From Bacteroidales bacterium (lineage in GTDB: Bacteria > Bacteroidota > Bacteroidia > Bacteroidales > VadinHA17), in contig DOTV01000080.1 in the NCBI GenBank assembly GCA_003520925.1, positions 14,297 through 31,339 of the forward strand: DNA of 17,043 nucleotides, read 5' to 3'. The notes below the pieces were generated by a model, which had not been told where the DNA came from, did not search any database, and saw only the letters and a program-made list of their open reading frames with translations. A program made the position numbers and the translations under genes. Positions 7,353-14,641 of the stretch are shown piece by piece. How positions within the stretch are numbered: position 1 is the first letter of the stretch; the number at the start of each line of letters is the position of its first letter.

Positions 7353-8447
7353 ATGGGGTACGACCTGAAGGCGATATTTGATTCATTCGTTTCAGATAGT
7401 TCATTTGCAGGTGCAAATCCCTGTGGAAGCGGCCATATACATGACACATTCCTTATCAATACTGCAGAGAAGGACAAGGATAATTACATAGTACAGAAAC
7501 TGAACAATAAAGTATTTAAAAACATACCCGAACTTCAGGAGAATATTGAAAGAGTAACTATTCATATGCATCAGAAACTTCTCCTGATCCCTGGATCTGA
7601 TGTTAAGAGGGAGTGCCTTACAGTGGTTCCGGCAAAAAATCATAAAAGCTGGATTGTGGATGAAGAGGGTAACTTTTGGAGGATGTTCATTTTTATACCG
7701 GATAACATCTCCTATGATATTGTCGACAGCGAGGACAAAGCTTTCGAGGGAGGCAGAGCTATTGGTCGCTTTCAGGCTTTACTGGCAGATCTGCCCGGAA
7801 AACCGCTTAATGAGACTATTCCATCATTCCACGATGTAGAAAAGAGAATTGACAGCTTTATTAGTTCATTAATGAATGATCCCGCCGGAAGAGTTAAAGA
7901 AACAATCAGTGAGACTGACTCCATATTAAAAAGGGCTGAGGAAATGAAGATCATTCAGAAACTTGGGAGGGAGGGCAAAGTCCCTGTCAGGATCACACAT
8001 AATGATACGAAATTCAACAATATTCTTTTTGATATAAACGGCAAGTCACTCTGCCTTATCGACCTCGATACGGTTATGCCAGGATATTTTCATTCCGATT
8101 TTGGGGATGCGATACGAACAGGGGCAAACAGCGCTGCAGAAGATGAGACTGACCTGTCGAAGGTAAAAATGGACCTTAACCTGTTCAGGGCTTACGCCGA
8201 AGGATACCTTTCTGAAACAAGAAATACACTTAATACGATCGAAAAAGAGTATCTTGCTTTCGCGCCGCTGCTGATGACATACGAACAGGCCCTGCGTTTT
8301 CTCGCCGACTATATTGAAGGCGATAAATATTACCGTATTCACAATAAGAATCATAACATTCAGCGGACACGTTCGCAGTTAAGGTTGCTTGAAAGTATGG
8401 AGGAACAGTATCCGCGGATGCAGGAAATCATCAATAAACTTACATGA
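7353..8447 (+). CDS. APH-fold sugar kinase, N-acetylhexosamine 1-kinase (NahK)-like
   Basis: This 364-residue protein of the aminoglycoside-phosphotransferase/choline-kinase fold is close to the roughly 360 residues of bifidobacterial NahK. It shows a glycine-containing N-lobe loop GSGHIHDTF (25-33), the catalytic Brenner motif HNDTKFNN (216-223; base Asp218, Asn223) and the metal-binding IDLDTVMPG (236-244; Asp237) followed by FGDAIR (250-255). Known members phosphorylate GlcNAc or GalNAc at C1 with ATP, feeding UDP-sugar formation or salvage from mucin-type glycans. Close Bacteroidetes relatives have often been mislabelled as mucin-desulfating sulfatase; nothing here resembles a sulfatase. 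It follows the FHS permease with a 2-bp gap, which supports a transport-then-phosphorylate pair. No UDP-sugar pyrophosphorylase or phosphorylase is in view. A different hexose or homoserine-type substrate cannot be excluded. Confidence 0.75.
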   Translation: MGYDLKAIFDSFVSDSSFAGANPCGSGHIHDTFLINTAEKDKDNYIVQKLNNKVFKNIPELQENIERVTIHMHQKLLLIPGSDVKRECLTVVPAKNHKSWIVDEEGNFWRMFIFIPDNISYDIVDSEDKAFEGGRAIGRFQALLADLPGKPLNETIPSFHDVEKRIDSFISSLMNDPAGRVKETISETDSILKRAEEMKIIQKLGREGKVPVRITHNDTKFNNILFDINGKSLCLIDLDTVMPGYFHSDFGDAIRTGANSAAEDETDLSKVKMDLNLFRAYAEGYLSETRNTLNTIEKEYLAFAPLLMTYEQALRFLADYIEGDKYYRIHNKNHNIQRTRSQLRLLESMEEQYPRMQEIINKLT

Positions 8448-8454
8448 CCTCTTA

Positions 8455-8492
8455 AGGCGTCAGGCATCAGGAGACTGGCATAAGGCACAAGG
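8455..8492. repeat. Short degenerate tandem AGGC(A/G)TCAGG-like repeat
   Basis: Just after the kinase stop, the sequence reiterates a motif of about 8-10 nt: AGGCGTCAGGCATCAGG, then GGCATAAGGCACAAGG. It reads like a remnant of a dispersed intergenic repeat and is non-coding if the downstream gene begins at 8524. Confidence 0.4.
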
Positions 8493-8523
8493 AAATAAAG
8501 AAAAACTACATTTAATTATTGCT

Positions 8524-9168
8524 ATGGGTAAACCGTATTCTGAAATTAGCTGGACGAACGAAGAAAAGGAGTTTTTAAAAAGATTCAAAGATCCATGGTC
8601 GATTCAGGTATTTCTGGATTCCATCGCATATAATCCTGCATACGAATGCCGATCGCCCAGATGGGTTATCAGAAAGCTTTCGGCCCACTGTTTTGAGGGG
8701 GCTCTGTTTGCGGCAGCAGCGCTTAATTTCATTGGTTATAAACCCCTGATTGTGGATATGAAAGCATTTAACGATGATGACCATGTCATAGCTGTATTCA
8801 GGGAAGGGAGAAACTGGGGAGCAGTTGCAAAATCAAATTTCACTACTCTGCGGTTCAGGGAACCGGTCTATCGGTCACTGAGGGAATTGATAATGTCATA
8901 TTTTGATTTCTTCTTCAATATCCATGGTGAGAAGTCTCTGAGATCATACTCGCTGCCATTTAATCTGACTTCACTTGACAAACGAAACTGGGCAATCACC
9001 GATGAAGATCTCGAATTTATTGGAGATAAGATCGAAGCCTTGCATCATTTCCCGGTTGTTTCAGAAGAAAGGATTAAAAAACTAAATATAGCAGGCGATT
9101 ATATGCTCAGGGCCGGAATGCTGGGATCGATCGAAGAGGGGTTGTTTAAACCTTCGAAGTTAAAATAA
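8524..9168 (+). CDS. Small conserved protein with a possible transglutaminase-like cysteine-enzyme core
   Basis: This is a predicted cytosolic protein of 214 residues with no signal peptide. Residues 41-67 hold Cys42, then AHCFEGALFAAAAL with Cys56 at the start of a small-residue helix. The block DDDHVIAVF (84-92) carries His87, and a hydrophobic strand WGAVAKSN (98-105) follows. A Cys-helix, His-strand, strand order is the layout of papain/transglutaminase-fold enzymes, so Cys56 and His87 could be catalytic. The third residue is unclear, because the expected Asp is not obvious. The LRFREPVYRSLRELIMSYF stretch (109-127) resembles bacterial hypothetical proteins I recognise only in general. 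The ATG at 8524 was chosen because an upstream extension would run back through the repeat and the kinase 3' end. It lies 76 bp after the kinase, so co-transcription is possible. Function unknown. Confidence 0.6.
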   Translation: MGKPYSEISWTNEEKEFLKRFKDPWSIQVFLDSIAYNPAYECRSPRWVIRKLSAHCFEGALFAAAALNFIGYKPLIVDMKAFNDDDHVIAVFREGRNWGAVAKSNFTTLRFREPVYRSLRELIMSYFDFFFNIHGEKSLRSYSLPFNLTSLDKRNWAITDEDLEFIGDKIEALHHFPVVSEERIKKLNIAGDYMLRAGMLGSIEEGLFKPSKLK

Positions 9169-9249
9169 CCTGGTCGAAAAATGATGGTCATTAAAAATCT
9201 GATTAGTAGTATAATATATTAAAGGCATCATTTACAGTCGAAAGATTTA

Positions 9250-9280
9250 TTTGGAATTACCCTGATAATAGCTATTTTTG
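9250..9280 (+). promoter_or_regulatory. Promoter of the carboxylase operon (TTTG-N19-TATTTTTG)
   Basis: TTTG at 9250-9253 and TATTTTTG at 9273-9280 are separated by exactly 19 bp, the same arrangement as the two other good promoters in this window. The predicted leader is about 75 nt. An AAAGGA ribosome-binding-like sequence lies just before the ATG at 9363. Confidence 0.65.
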
Positions 9281-9362
9281 AAGCCTTAAAATGGCCTGAA
9301 ATTGCAAAACATCAAGTTTTTGTTACTGTCATCTTCCTATAAATTAATATTATACAAAGGAT

Positions 9363-10919
9363 ATGGATTTATCAGGTAAACACTATAAGGCATTTATTGA
9401 ACGGCAGGAGGCTCTGAAAAAGCAATATAGTCCACAACAGGCCGAAAAACAGCATTCTAAGGGCAAGCTTACTGCATTTGAGAGAATTAACCTCCTTTTT
9501 GATGCAGGATCATTTGAAGAGATATATACATTCGTTACTCCTGCTGCACAGCCTGTAGAGTTTGGGAAAGTCGAAAAGTCATTTGGCGACGGAGTGATAG
9601 TCGGTCATGGAAAGGTTAACGGACGCCTTGTCTTTGCATATGCACAGGATTTTACAATAATGGGGGGATCGCTGGGTATTATACATGCAAAAAAGATAGC
9701 CAAGATTCAGGAGATGGCTTTAAAAATGGGTTCTCCGATAATTGGTCTTATCGATTCAGGCGGAGCCAGAATTCAGGAAGGTGTTGCAAGTCTTAGCGGA
9801 TACGCCTCCATATTTCATAACATCATTCAATCTTCCGGTATAATTCCACAGATTTCAGTGATCATGGGACCAGCTGCCGGAGGTGCAGTATATTCACCTG
9901 CCCTGACCGATTTCGTCTTCATGACGAACCATACGAGTTACATGTTCGTGACCGGGCCTAATGTTGTTAAGGAAGTCCTTAATGAAGAGGTTTCGTCTGA
10001 TCAGCTTGGGGGTGCCGAAGTGCATGCTCGCAAAAGCGGCGTTGCTCACATGATTTATGACGATGAAGAAAACACTATACTGGCTCTTAAGAAATTCCTT
10101 TCGTATCTTCCCTCGAACAATGTCGAAAACCCGCCTGTGGTTGGCGATGATGGAGCAGTTCCCGATGTTAACCCGAAGCTCAGGGATATTATACCTGACG
10201 ATCCTAATAAAGCCTACGATGTTAAAGAAGTAATACATCAGATCGTCGATAAAAACAGCTTTTTTGAAACATCCGAGCTCTTTGCAGCGAACATTGTTAC
10301 AGGCCTCGCAAGGCTTAAGGGAAAAACAATCGGGGTGGTTGCCAACCAGCCTAAAGTGCTTGCAGGAGTTCTGGATATCGATTCATCAACAAAAGGTGCC
10401 AGATTCATAAGGTTCTGCGATGCATTTAACATTCCTCTTCTTACCCTAGAGGATGTGCCTGGTTTTCTCCCGGGAGTCGATCAGGAGCATTCAGGAATAA
10501 TAAGACATGGGGCAAAAATGCTCTTCGCATACAGTGAAGCCACTGTACCGAAAATAACTGTTATCCTGAGAAAAGCTTATGGCGGAGCATTTATTGTTAT
10601 GAACAGCAAAAACCTTGGCGGAGACTTCAATTTTGCCTGGCCCACTGCAGAAATTGCTGTAATGGGACCCGATGGTGCAGTTGCCATCCTATACAGGAAG
10701 GAACTCGCCGGTTCAAAAAATCCTTCTGAACTTAAGAAAGAGCTGGTAAAGAAATACCGTGACAAGGTCGCAAATCCCTTTATTGCTGATGAGAGCGGAT
10801 ATATCGATGAAGTTATTGATCCCGCTGTCACCAGAAAAAAAATAATCTCCGCATTTACTGCCCTCAATAATAAATGGGTTAAAGTTCCGGCCCGGAAACA
10901 TGGAAACATGCCATTATGA
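9363..10919 (+). CDS. Acyl-CoA carboxylase carboxyltransferase subunit (propionyl-CoA carboxylase beta / MmdA type)
   Basis: At 518 residues this is the standard single-chain length, with both crotonase-like halves fused. Visible motifs are the N-half DSGGARIQEG (131-140) and GPAAGGAVYSPALTDFVFM (169-187), which form the oxyanion and CoA pocket. In the C-half are DVPGFLPGVDQEHSGIIRHGAK (364-385) and RKAYGGAFIVM (403-413), the carboxybiotin side. The enzyme transfers CO2 from carboxybiotin to an acyl-CoA, most often propionyl-CoA to give methylmalonyl-CoA. The same family supplies methylmalonyl-CoA decarboxylase alpha chains. The biotin carboxylase starting inside its stop codon (ATGA overlap) makes an ATP-driven carboxylase the better reading. 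Propionyl- versus acetyl-CoA preference cannot be proven from the sequence. Confidence 0.92.
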   Translation: MDLSGKHYKAFIERQEALKKQYSPQQAEKQHSKGKLTAFERINLLFDAGSFEEIYTFVTPAAQPVEFGKVEKSFGDGVIVGHGKVNGRLVFAYAQDFTIMGGSLGIIHAKKIAKIQEMALKMGSPIIGLIDSGGARIQEGVASLSGYASIFHNIIQSSGIIPQISVIMGPAAGGAVYSPALTDFVFMTNHTSYMFVTGPNVVKEVLNEEVSSDQLGGAEVHARKSGVAHMIYDDEENTILALKKFLSYLPSNNVENPPVVGDDGAVPDVNPKLRDIIPDDPNKAYDVKEVIHQIVDKNSFFETSELFAANIVTGLARLKGKTIGVVANQPKVLAGVLDIDSSTKGARFIRFCDAFNIPLLTLEDVPGFLPGVDQEHSGIIRHGAKMLFAYSEATVPKITVILRKAYGGAFIVMNSKNLGGDFNFAWPTAEIAVMGPDGAVAILYRKELAGSKNPSELKKELVKKYRDKVANPFIADESGYIDEVIDPAVTRKKIISAFTALNNKWVKVPARKHGNMPL

Positions 10920-12421
10920 AAATCAAACGTATACTTATTGCAAACCGGGGAGAGATAGCAGTCCGGATTATCAGAACTGCCAGAGAAATGAATATTCAAA
11001 CTGTAGTCGTACAGACTTCAGCTGAACCAAATGCCATGTATGTTTCTCAGGCGGATGTGGTTTATGACAATACCGAGGATACATCCGAGATTCCTGTTTT
11101 CCTGAATATTGATATGCTCATTGATATTGCGCTGAAGACTAAATCTGATGCAATCCACCCAGGCTATGGATTCCTTGCTGAAAACGCATATTTTGCCCAG
11201 AAATGCATTGATAAAAATATTGTCTTTATTGGCCCGTCCCCCGATGCTATTTATAAGATGGGAAATAAAACAATTGCACGAAAAATTGCCATGTCATTGA
11301 ATATTCCGATGGCTATGGGCAGCGAAGGTAATATCGGAAATGAGGAAGAAGCGGTCATAATAGCTGAAAAAATAGGATACCCTGTAATTATCAAAGCTGC
11401 TTCAGGAGGCGGAGGAAGGGGTATGAGGATTGTCCGTAAGGCAGATGAAATGGAGAAGATGTTTATCATTGCCAGCAAAGAGGCTGAAAAAGCATTTAAT
11501 GATCCTTCGGTGTTCATAGAAAAGTATATCGAAAACCCTAAACACATAGAATTTCAAATTCTTGGGGACAAGAAAGGGAATGTGATCCATCTTGGAGAAA
11601 GGGAATGTTCTATTCAGAGAAAGCATCAAAAACTGCTTGAAGAGGCCCCTTCATCAGCCCTTGATGATTATCTCAGGGGCGTAATGGGCAAAACAGCAGT
11701 TCAGATAGCCAAGGCAGTCAAATATTATTCAGCAGGTACGGTAGAATTTCTTCTTGATTCGGAGAAGAACTTCTATTTCATGGAAATGAACACAAGGATT
11801 CAGGTAGAACATCCTGTTACTGAGATCATTACCGGCATTGATCTGATTGAGCAGCAGATCCGGATAGCCAACAATGAAGCGCTTAAACTGCGGCAGGAGG
11901 ATATTAAACTGGAGGGATGGTCAATCGAGTGCAGGATAAATGCAGAGGATGTTCAGTCGGGATTTGCCCCGGATCCGGGAAAAATTGAAAAACTGAACCT
12001 GCCAACAGATCACTTTATCAGGGTAGATACAGGTGTTCAAGCAGGTTCAGCAATAGTATCCAGCTATGACTCAATGATCGCGAAGCTTATTGTAAAGGGA
12101 ACGAACCGGAAGGATGCATTAAGAAACTGTAAACTGGCTCTCGACAAGGTTTGGGTCAAGGGTGTCAAGACAACACTCCCATTTTTCAGAATGCTTGTGC
12201 GCAATCCAAAATTCATTGACGGAAGCTTCACAACCGCATTTATTGAAAAGGATCTGGATAAATTCTACCTGAACAGTGAATATGAGGAGATGCTTGCCGC
12301 CTGGCTTGCCACAAAGATGTTTGCGGAGGAAAACCTGATGGACAACAGTATTCCGGTCGATTCGGAAAACAGCAGAGAGATGAGTCCGTGGTTGCTTAAC
12401 AAAAGAATTAATCAGTTTTAA
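10916..12421 (+). CDS. Biotin carboxylase subunit of acyl-CoA carboxylase (AccC/PccA N-domain type)
   Basis: This 501-residue ATP-grasp enzyme has its start overlapping the carboxyltransferase stop by four bases. It shows the N-terminal pre-ATP-grasp fold (KIKRILIANRGEIAVRIIRT), HPGYGFLAEN (81-90), a lysine and glycine-rich ATP loop KAASGGGGRGM (160-170), QRKHQKLLEEAP (234-245), the metal and bicarbonate site MEMNTRIQVEHPVTE (289-303), and ECRINAED further on. These match the ATP, metal, bicarbonate and biotin residues of E. coli AccC. It carboxylates biotin on the carrier encoded next, using ATP and bicarbonate. It is about 50 residues longer than E. coli AccC at the C-terminus, ending in a low-conservation acidic tail, and has no fused biotin domain, which fits the separate carrier gene. 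Confidence 0.93.
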   Translation: MKIKRILIANRGEIAVRIIRTAREMNIQTVVVQTSAEPNAMYVSQADVVYDNTEDTSEIPVFLNIDMLIDIALKTKSDAIHPGYGFLAENAYFAQKCIDKNIVFIGPSPDAIYKMGNKTIARKIAMSLNIPMAMGSEGNIGNEEEAVIIAEKIGYPVIIKAASGGGGRGMRIVRKADEMEKMFIIASKEAEKAFNDPSVFIEKYIENPKHIEFQILGDKKGNVIHLGERECSIQRKHQKLLEEAPSSALDDYLRGVMGKTAVQIAKAVKYYSAGTVEFLLDSEKNFYFMEMNTRIQVEHPVTEIITGIDLIEQQIRIANNEALKLRQEDIKLEGWSIECRINAEDVQSGFAPDPGKIEKLNLPTDHFIRVDTGVQAGSAIVSSYDSMIAKLIVKGTNRKDALRNCKLALDKVWVKGVKTTLPFFRMLVRNPKFIDGSFTTAFIEKDLDKFYLNSEYEEMLAAWLATKMFAEENLMDNSIPVDSENSREMSPWLLNKRINQF

Positions 12422-12433
12422 AATCAATGATCA

Positions 12434-12964
12434 ATGAAAGCTGATAAATTGGGAATAAGGAAATTATATGCACTTTCATCTGAAAACAAGAGGTTTTGTT
12501 TCTCACAACCCTTAAAGCACTCAATAAGAATCGGGAAAAGGGAGTATGAGGTAAAACTTAAGTCTGATGAAAAGTATGGGACCTATATTTTATGGAAAAA
12601 CAGAAAATATCCGGTCGAGATAGTAAGGTCCAGGCAGAACAGATATGAGATTCTCTTTAACGACATCAGTTATATTTTTACAGTTGAGACGCCATTCTCC
12701 ATGCAAAGGATGAAGGTTTTGAGTTCGGGCAGGGGAAAAAATGAACAAGAATCTCTGAAGGCTCCGATGCCTGGTAAGATTATCGACGTGCTTGTCCGGG
12801 AAGGGGCAAATGTCCTTCGGGGAGAACCCCTTCTTATCCTGGAAGCGATGAAGATGCAAAATGAAATCCAGTCGCCGGTAAACGGGCAGATCATCAGAAT
12901 TCATGCAAAGCCGAACTCAAACGTAATGAAGGATGATTTGCTGATCGAGATAAAGGTCACTTAG
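12434..12964 (+). CDS. Biotin carboxyl carrier protein of the acyl-CoA carboxylase
   Basis: This 176-residue protein has a C-terminal biotinyl domain from about residue 107 (LKAPMPGKIIDVLVREGANV) and the biotinylation motif EAMKM (137-141), with Lys140 as the acceptor. The first 100 residues are not the Ala/Pro-rich linker of E. coli AccB. They form a basic, beta-rich segment (GKREYEVKLKSDEKYGTYILW and what follows) resembling the N-terminal half of Bacteroidetes acyl-CoA carboxylase carriers and the BT-domain region of propionyl-CoA carboxylase alpha, which contacts the carboxyltransferase. It completes the operon, starting 12 bp after the biotin carboxylase stop. It shuttles carboxybiotin between the two catalytic subunits in the cytosol. 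It converges on the peptidase gene with 50 bp between stops and no clear terminator. Confidence 0.92.
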   Translation: MKADKLGIRKLYALSSENKRFCFSQPLKHSIRIGKREYEVKLKSDEKYGTYILWKNRKYPVEIVRSRQNRYEILFNDISYIFTVETPFSMQRMKVLSSGRGKNEQESLKAPMPGKIIDVLVREGANVLRGEPLLILEAMKMQNEIQSPVNGQIIRIHAKPNSNVMKDDLLIEIKVT

Positions 12965-13014
12965 CTGAGGTAATTGGCAGGGAGTATTACATCCTTTGCC
13001 CATTGCTCCAAGCC

Positions 13015-14472
13015 TTATTTTGGCGGAATCTGCTTCAGAGTCTCGCACAAAAAATCATAAAACTTTTTTACTGAAGTGATATGTACTTTCTCATCCGGAC
13101 TATGAGGATATTTTATCGTGGGCCCGAATGAAATCATATCGAGGTTCGGATAAACCCCTCCCAGCAATCCGCATTCAAGACCCGCATGAATTGCTTTGAT
13201 TTCAGGAATCTTACCGTAAAGTTTCTGATAAATACCACTCATTGTCTTTAAAATAGGGGAATCCATATTAGGTTTCCATCCTGGATAACTGCCTGCCAGT
13301 GTGACTTTAGCTTCGATCAGATGAAATACCGCAGCAATTTTCCACGCTGTTGAAACCTTGGAAGAGTCAACAGAACTGCGGGTGAGGTTATGAGCTTCAA
13401 ATTTTCCACCCCTGCATTTCACTATCGCAAGATTGTTCGACGTCTCAACAAGTCCCTTCATAGCCTGACTCATCCTTTGTACACCATTCGGACAGGCGAA
13501 CACGGCACGGATTATTTTAAACTGATCGTCCTTATTCATAACCTTTTCTGGTAAGTCGGTCTTTTTGCATGTAAAAGAGATAGTCGGTTCAGTTTCAGCA
13601 AATTCTGCTTTGTACATTTTATCGTACCCTTTTACAAATTTCTCAAATTCCTTTTCTTTAGACCCTGGAACAAGGAGAACTGAATAGGATTCGCGGGGAA
13701 TAGCATTTCGAAGGTCTCCACCTGCTGCCTCCGCAAGCCTGATTTTGAAATCAGATTCAGCCTGCATCAGGAATCTGAACATAATTTTATTTGAGTTAGC
13801 CCTGGCCAGAGCTATATCGACACCGGAATGTCCTCCCTTAAGTCCTTTTGCAGTAACACGATAGGCTGTCATTCCCTTTGGAGATTTTTCCTCAGCATAT
13901 TTCCTGGCCGCGCTCACATCAATTCCGCCAGCACATCCGACATATAATTCTCCCTCATCTTCAGAATCAAGATTCATAAGAATATCTCCATGCAGAAGTC
14001 CTTTCTTCAAGCCGAATGCTCCTGTCATTCCGGTTTCCTCATCAATTGTAAAGAGAGCTTCCAGAGGGCCATGGGGAAGATTCTTTGAGGCAAGTACTGC
14101 CAGCGCAGCAGAGACTCCTATCCCGTTATCGGAACCAAGAGTAGTACCATTTGCCTTTACCCATTCTCCATCAATAATTGTTTCAATCGGATCCTTCTCA
14201 AAATCATGCTTCTTATCGCTGTTTTTCTGGGGAACCATATCGAGATGTGTCTGGAGAATTACACCCTTGCGATTCTCCAGACCCTTCGTGGCTTTTTTCC
14301 TAACAATAACATTACCAACCTTGTCAACTATTGCTTCAAGACCATGTTCTTTAGCAAATCTGACAACAAATTCTGCAATCTTCTTTTCCTTTTTTGAAGG
14401 CCTTGGGATCTGTGTGATTTCATTGAAATAGTTCCATACCTCTTTTGGTTCGAGCTTTCTTATATCGTTCAT
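13015..14472 (-). CDS. pepD: Aminoacyl-histidine dipeptidase (PepD, M20 family)
   Basis: The length of 485 residues equals E. coli PepD. The metallopeptidase motifs are in order: QTHLDMV (74-80) gives zinc ligand His76 and catalytic Asp78; LGSDNGIG (112-119) gives bridging Asp115; TIDEETG (142-148) gives the catalytic pair Glu145-Glu146; NLDSEDEG (167-174) gives ligand Asp169. GGHSGVDI lies in the lid/dimerisation domain, and the C-terminal YPHSPDEKVH supplies the last His. There is no signal peptide, so the enzyme is cytosolic. The family cleaves Xaa-His (carnosine-type) and other unblocked dipeptides, using two zinc ions, and serves in peptide turnover and amino-acid supply. It is a single gene transcribed toward the carboxylase operon and divergent from the phosphate permease. 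I found no convincing promoter match in the 169-bp upstream region. Confidence 0.92.
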   Translation of the reverse strand: MNDIRKLEPKEVWNYFNEITQIPRPSKKEKKIAEFVVRFAKEHGLEAIVDKVGNVIVRKKATKGLENRKGVILQTHLDMVPQKNSDKKHDFEKDPIETIIDGEWVKANGTTLGSDNGIGVSAALAVLASKNLPHGPLEALFTIDEETGMTGAFGLKKGLLHGDILMNLDSEDEGELYVGCAGGIDVSAARKYAEEKSPKGMTAYRVTAKGLKGGHSGVDIALARANSNKIMFRFLMQAESDFKIRLAEAAGGDLRNAIPRESYSVLLVPGSKEKEFEKFVKGYDKMYKAEFAETEPTISFTCKKTDLPEKVMNKDDQFKIIRAVFACPNGVQRMSQAMKGLVETSNNLAIVKCRGGKFEAHNLTRSSVDSSKVSTAWKIAAVFHLIEAKVTLAGSYPGWKPNMDSPILKTMSGIYQKLYGKIPEIKAIHAGLECGLLGGVYPNLDMISFGPTIKYPHSPDEKVHITSVKKFYDFLCETLKQIPPK

Positions 14473-14528
14473 ATTATAAACCTTTAAAATTTTAAATTGA
14501 TTACATTATAAAAGTACAATTATTTTTA

Positions 14529-14536
14529 TAATTTTG
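14529..14536 (+). promoter_or_regulatory. Possible -7 box for the phosphate permease operon
   Basis: TAATTTTG matches TAnnTTTG about 105 bp before the permease start. There is no TTTG at 19-21 bp upstream. The predicted leader contains a CTGAT/ATCAG inverted repeat (14542-14557) and the palindrome ATTCATGAAT, of unknown meaning. Support is weak. Confidence 0.3.
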
Positions 14537-14641
14537 GGCACCTGATCAAAATATCAGACATTCATGAATTCGAGGCTAATTTCCTTCAGGGGCAGTAATT
14601 TCACAGTGCCAGATCCGATTTACATTCCTAATTTACTTTAA

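Noticed and set aside
7353..8447. Mucin-desulfating sulfatase annotation for the kinase
   Set aside because: The Brenner motif and APH fold signature are clear, and no sulfatase CxPxR motif is present.
8389..8523. Longer N-terminus for the protein ending at 9168
   Set aside because: The extension overlaps the kinase C-terminus and translates a tandem DNA repeat; the ATG at 8524 starts a sensible protein.
10577..10999. Minus-strand open frame of 140 codons
   Set aside because: Antisense to the 3' end of the carboxyltransferase and the start of the biotin carboxylase; no domain features.
12965..13014. Possible terminator between the biotin carrier and pepD
   Set aside because: Only short scattered complementarities (GGGAG/GCTCC) and no T-tract on either strand.
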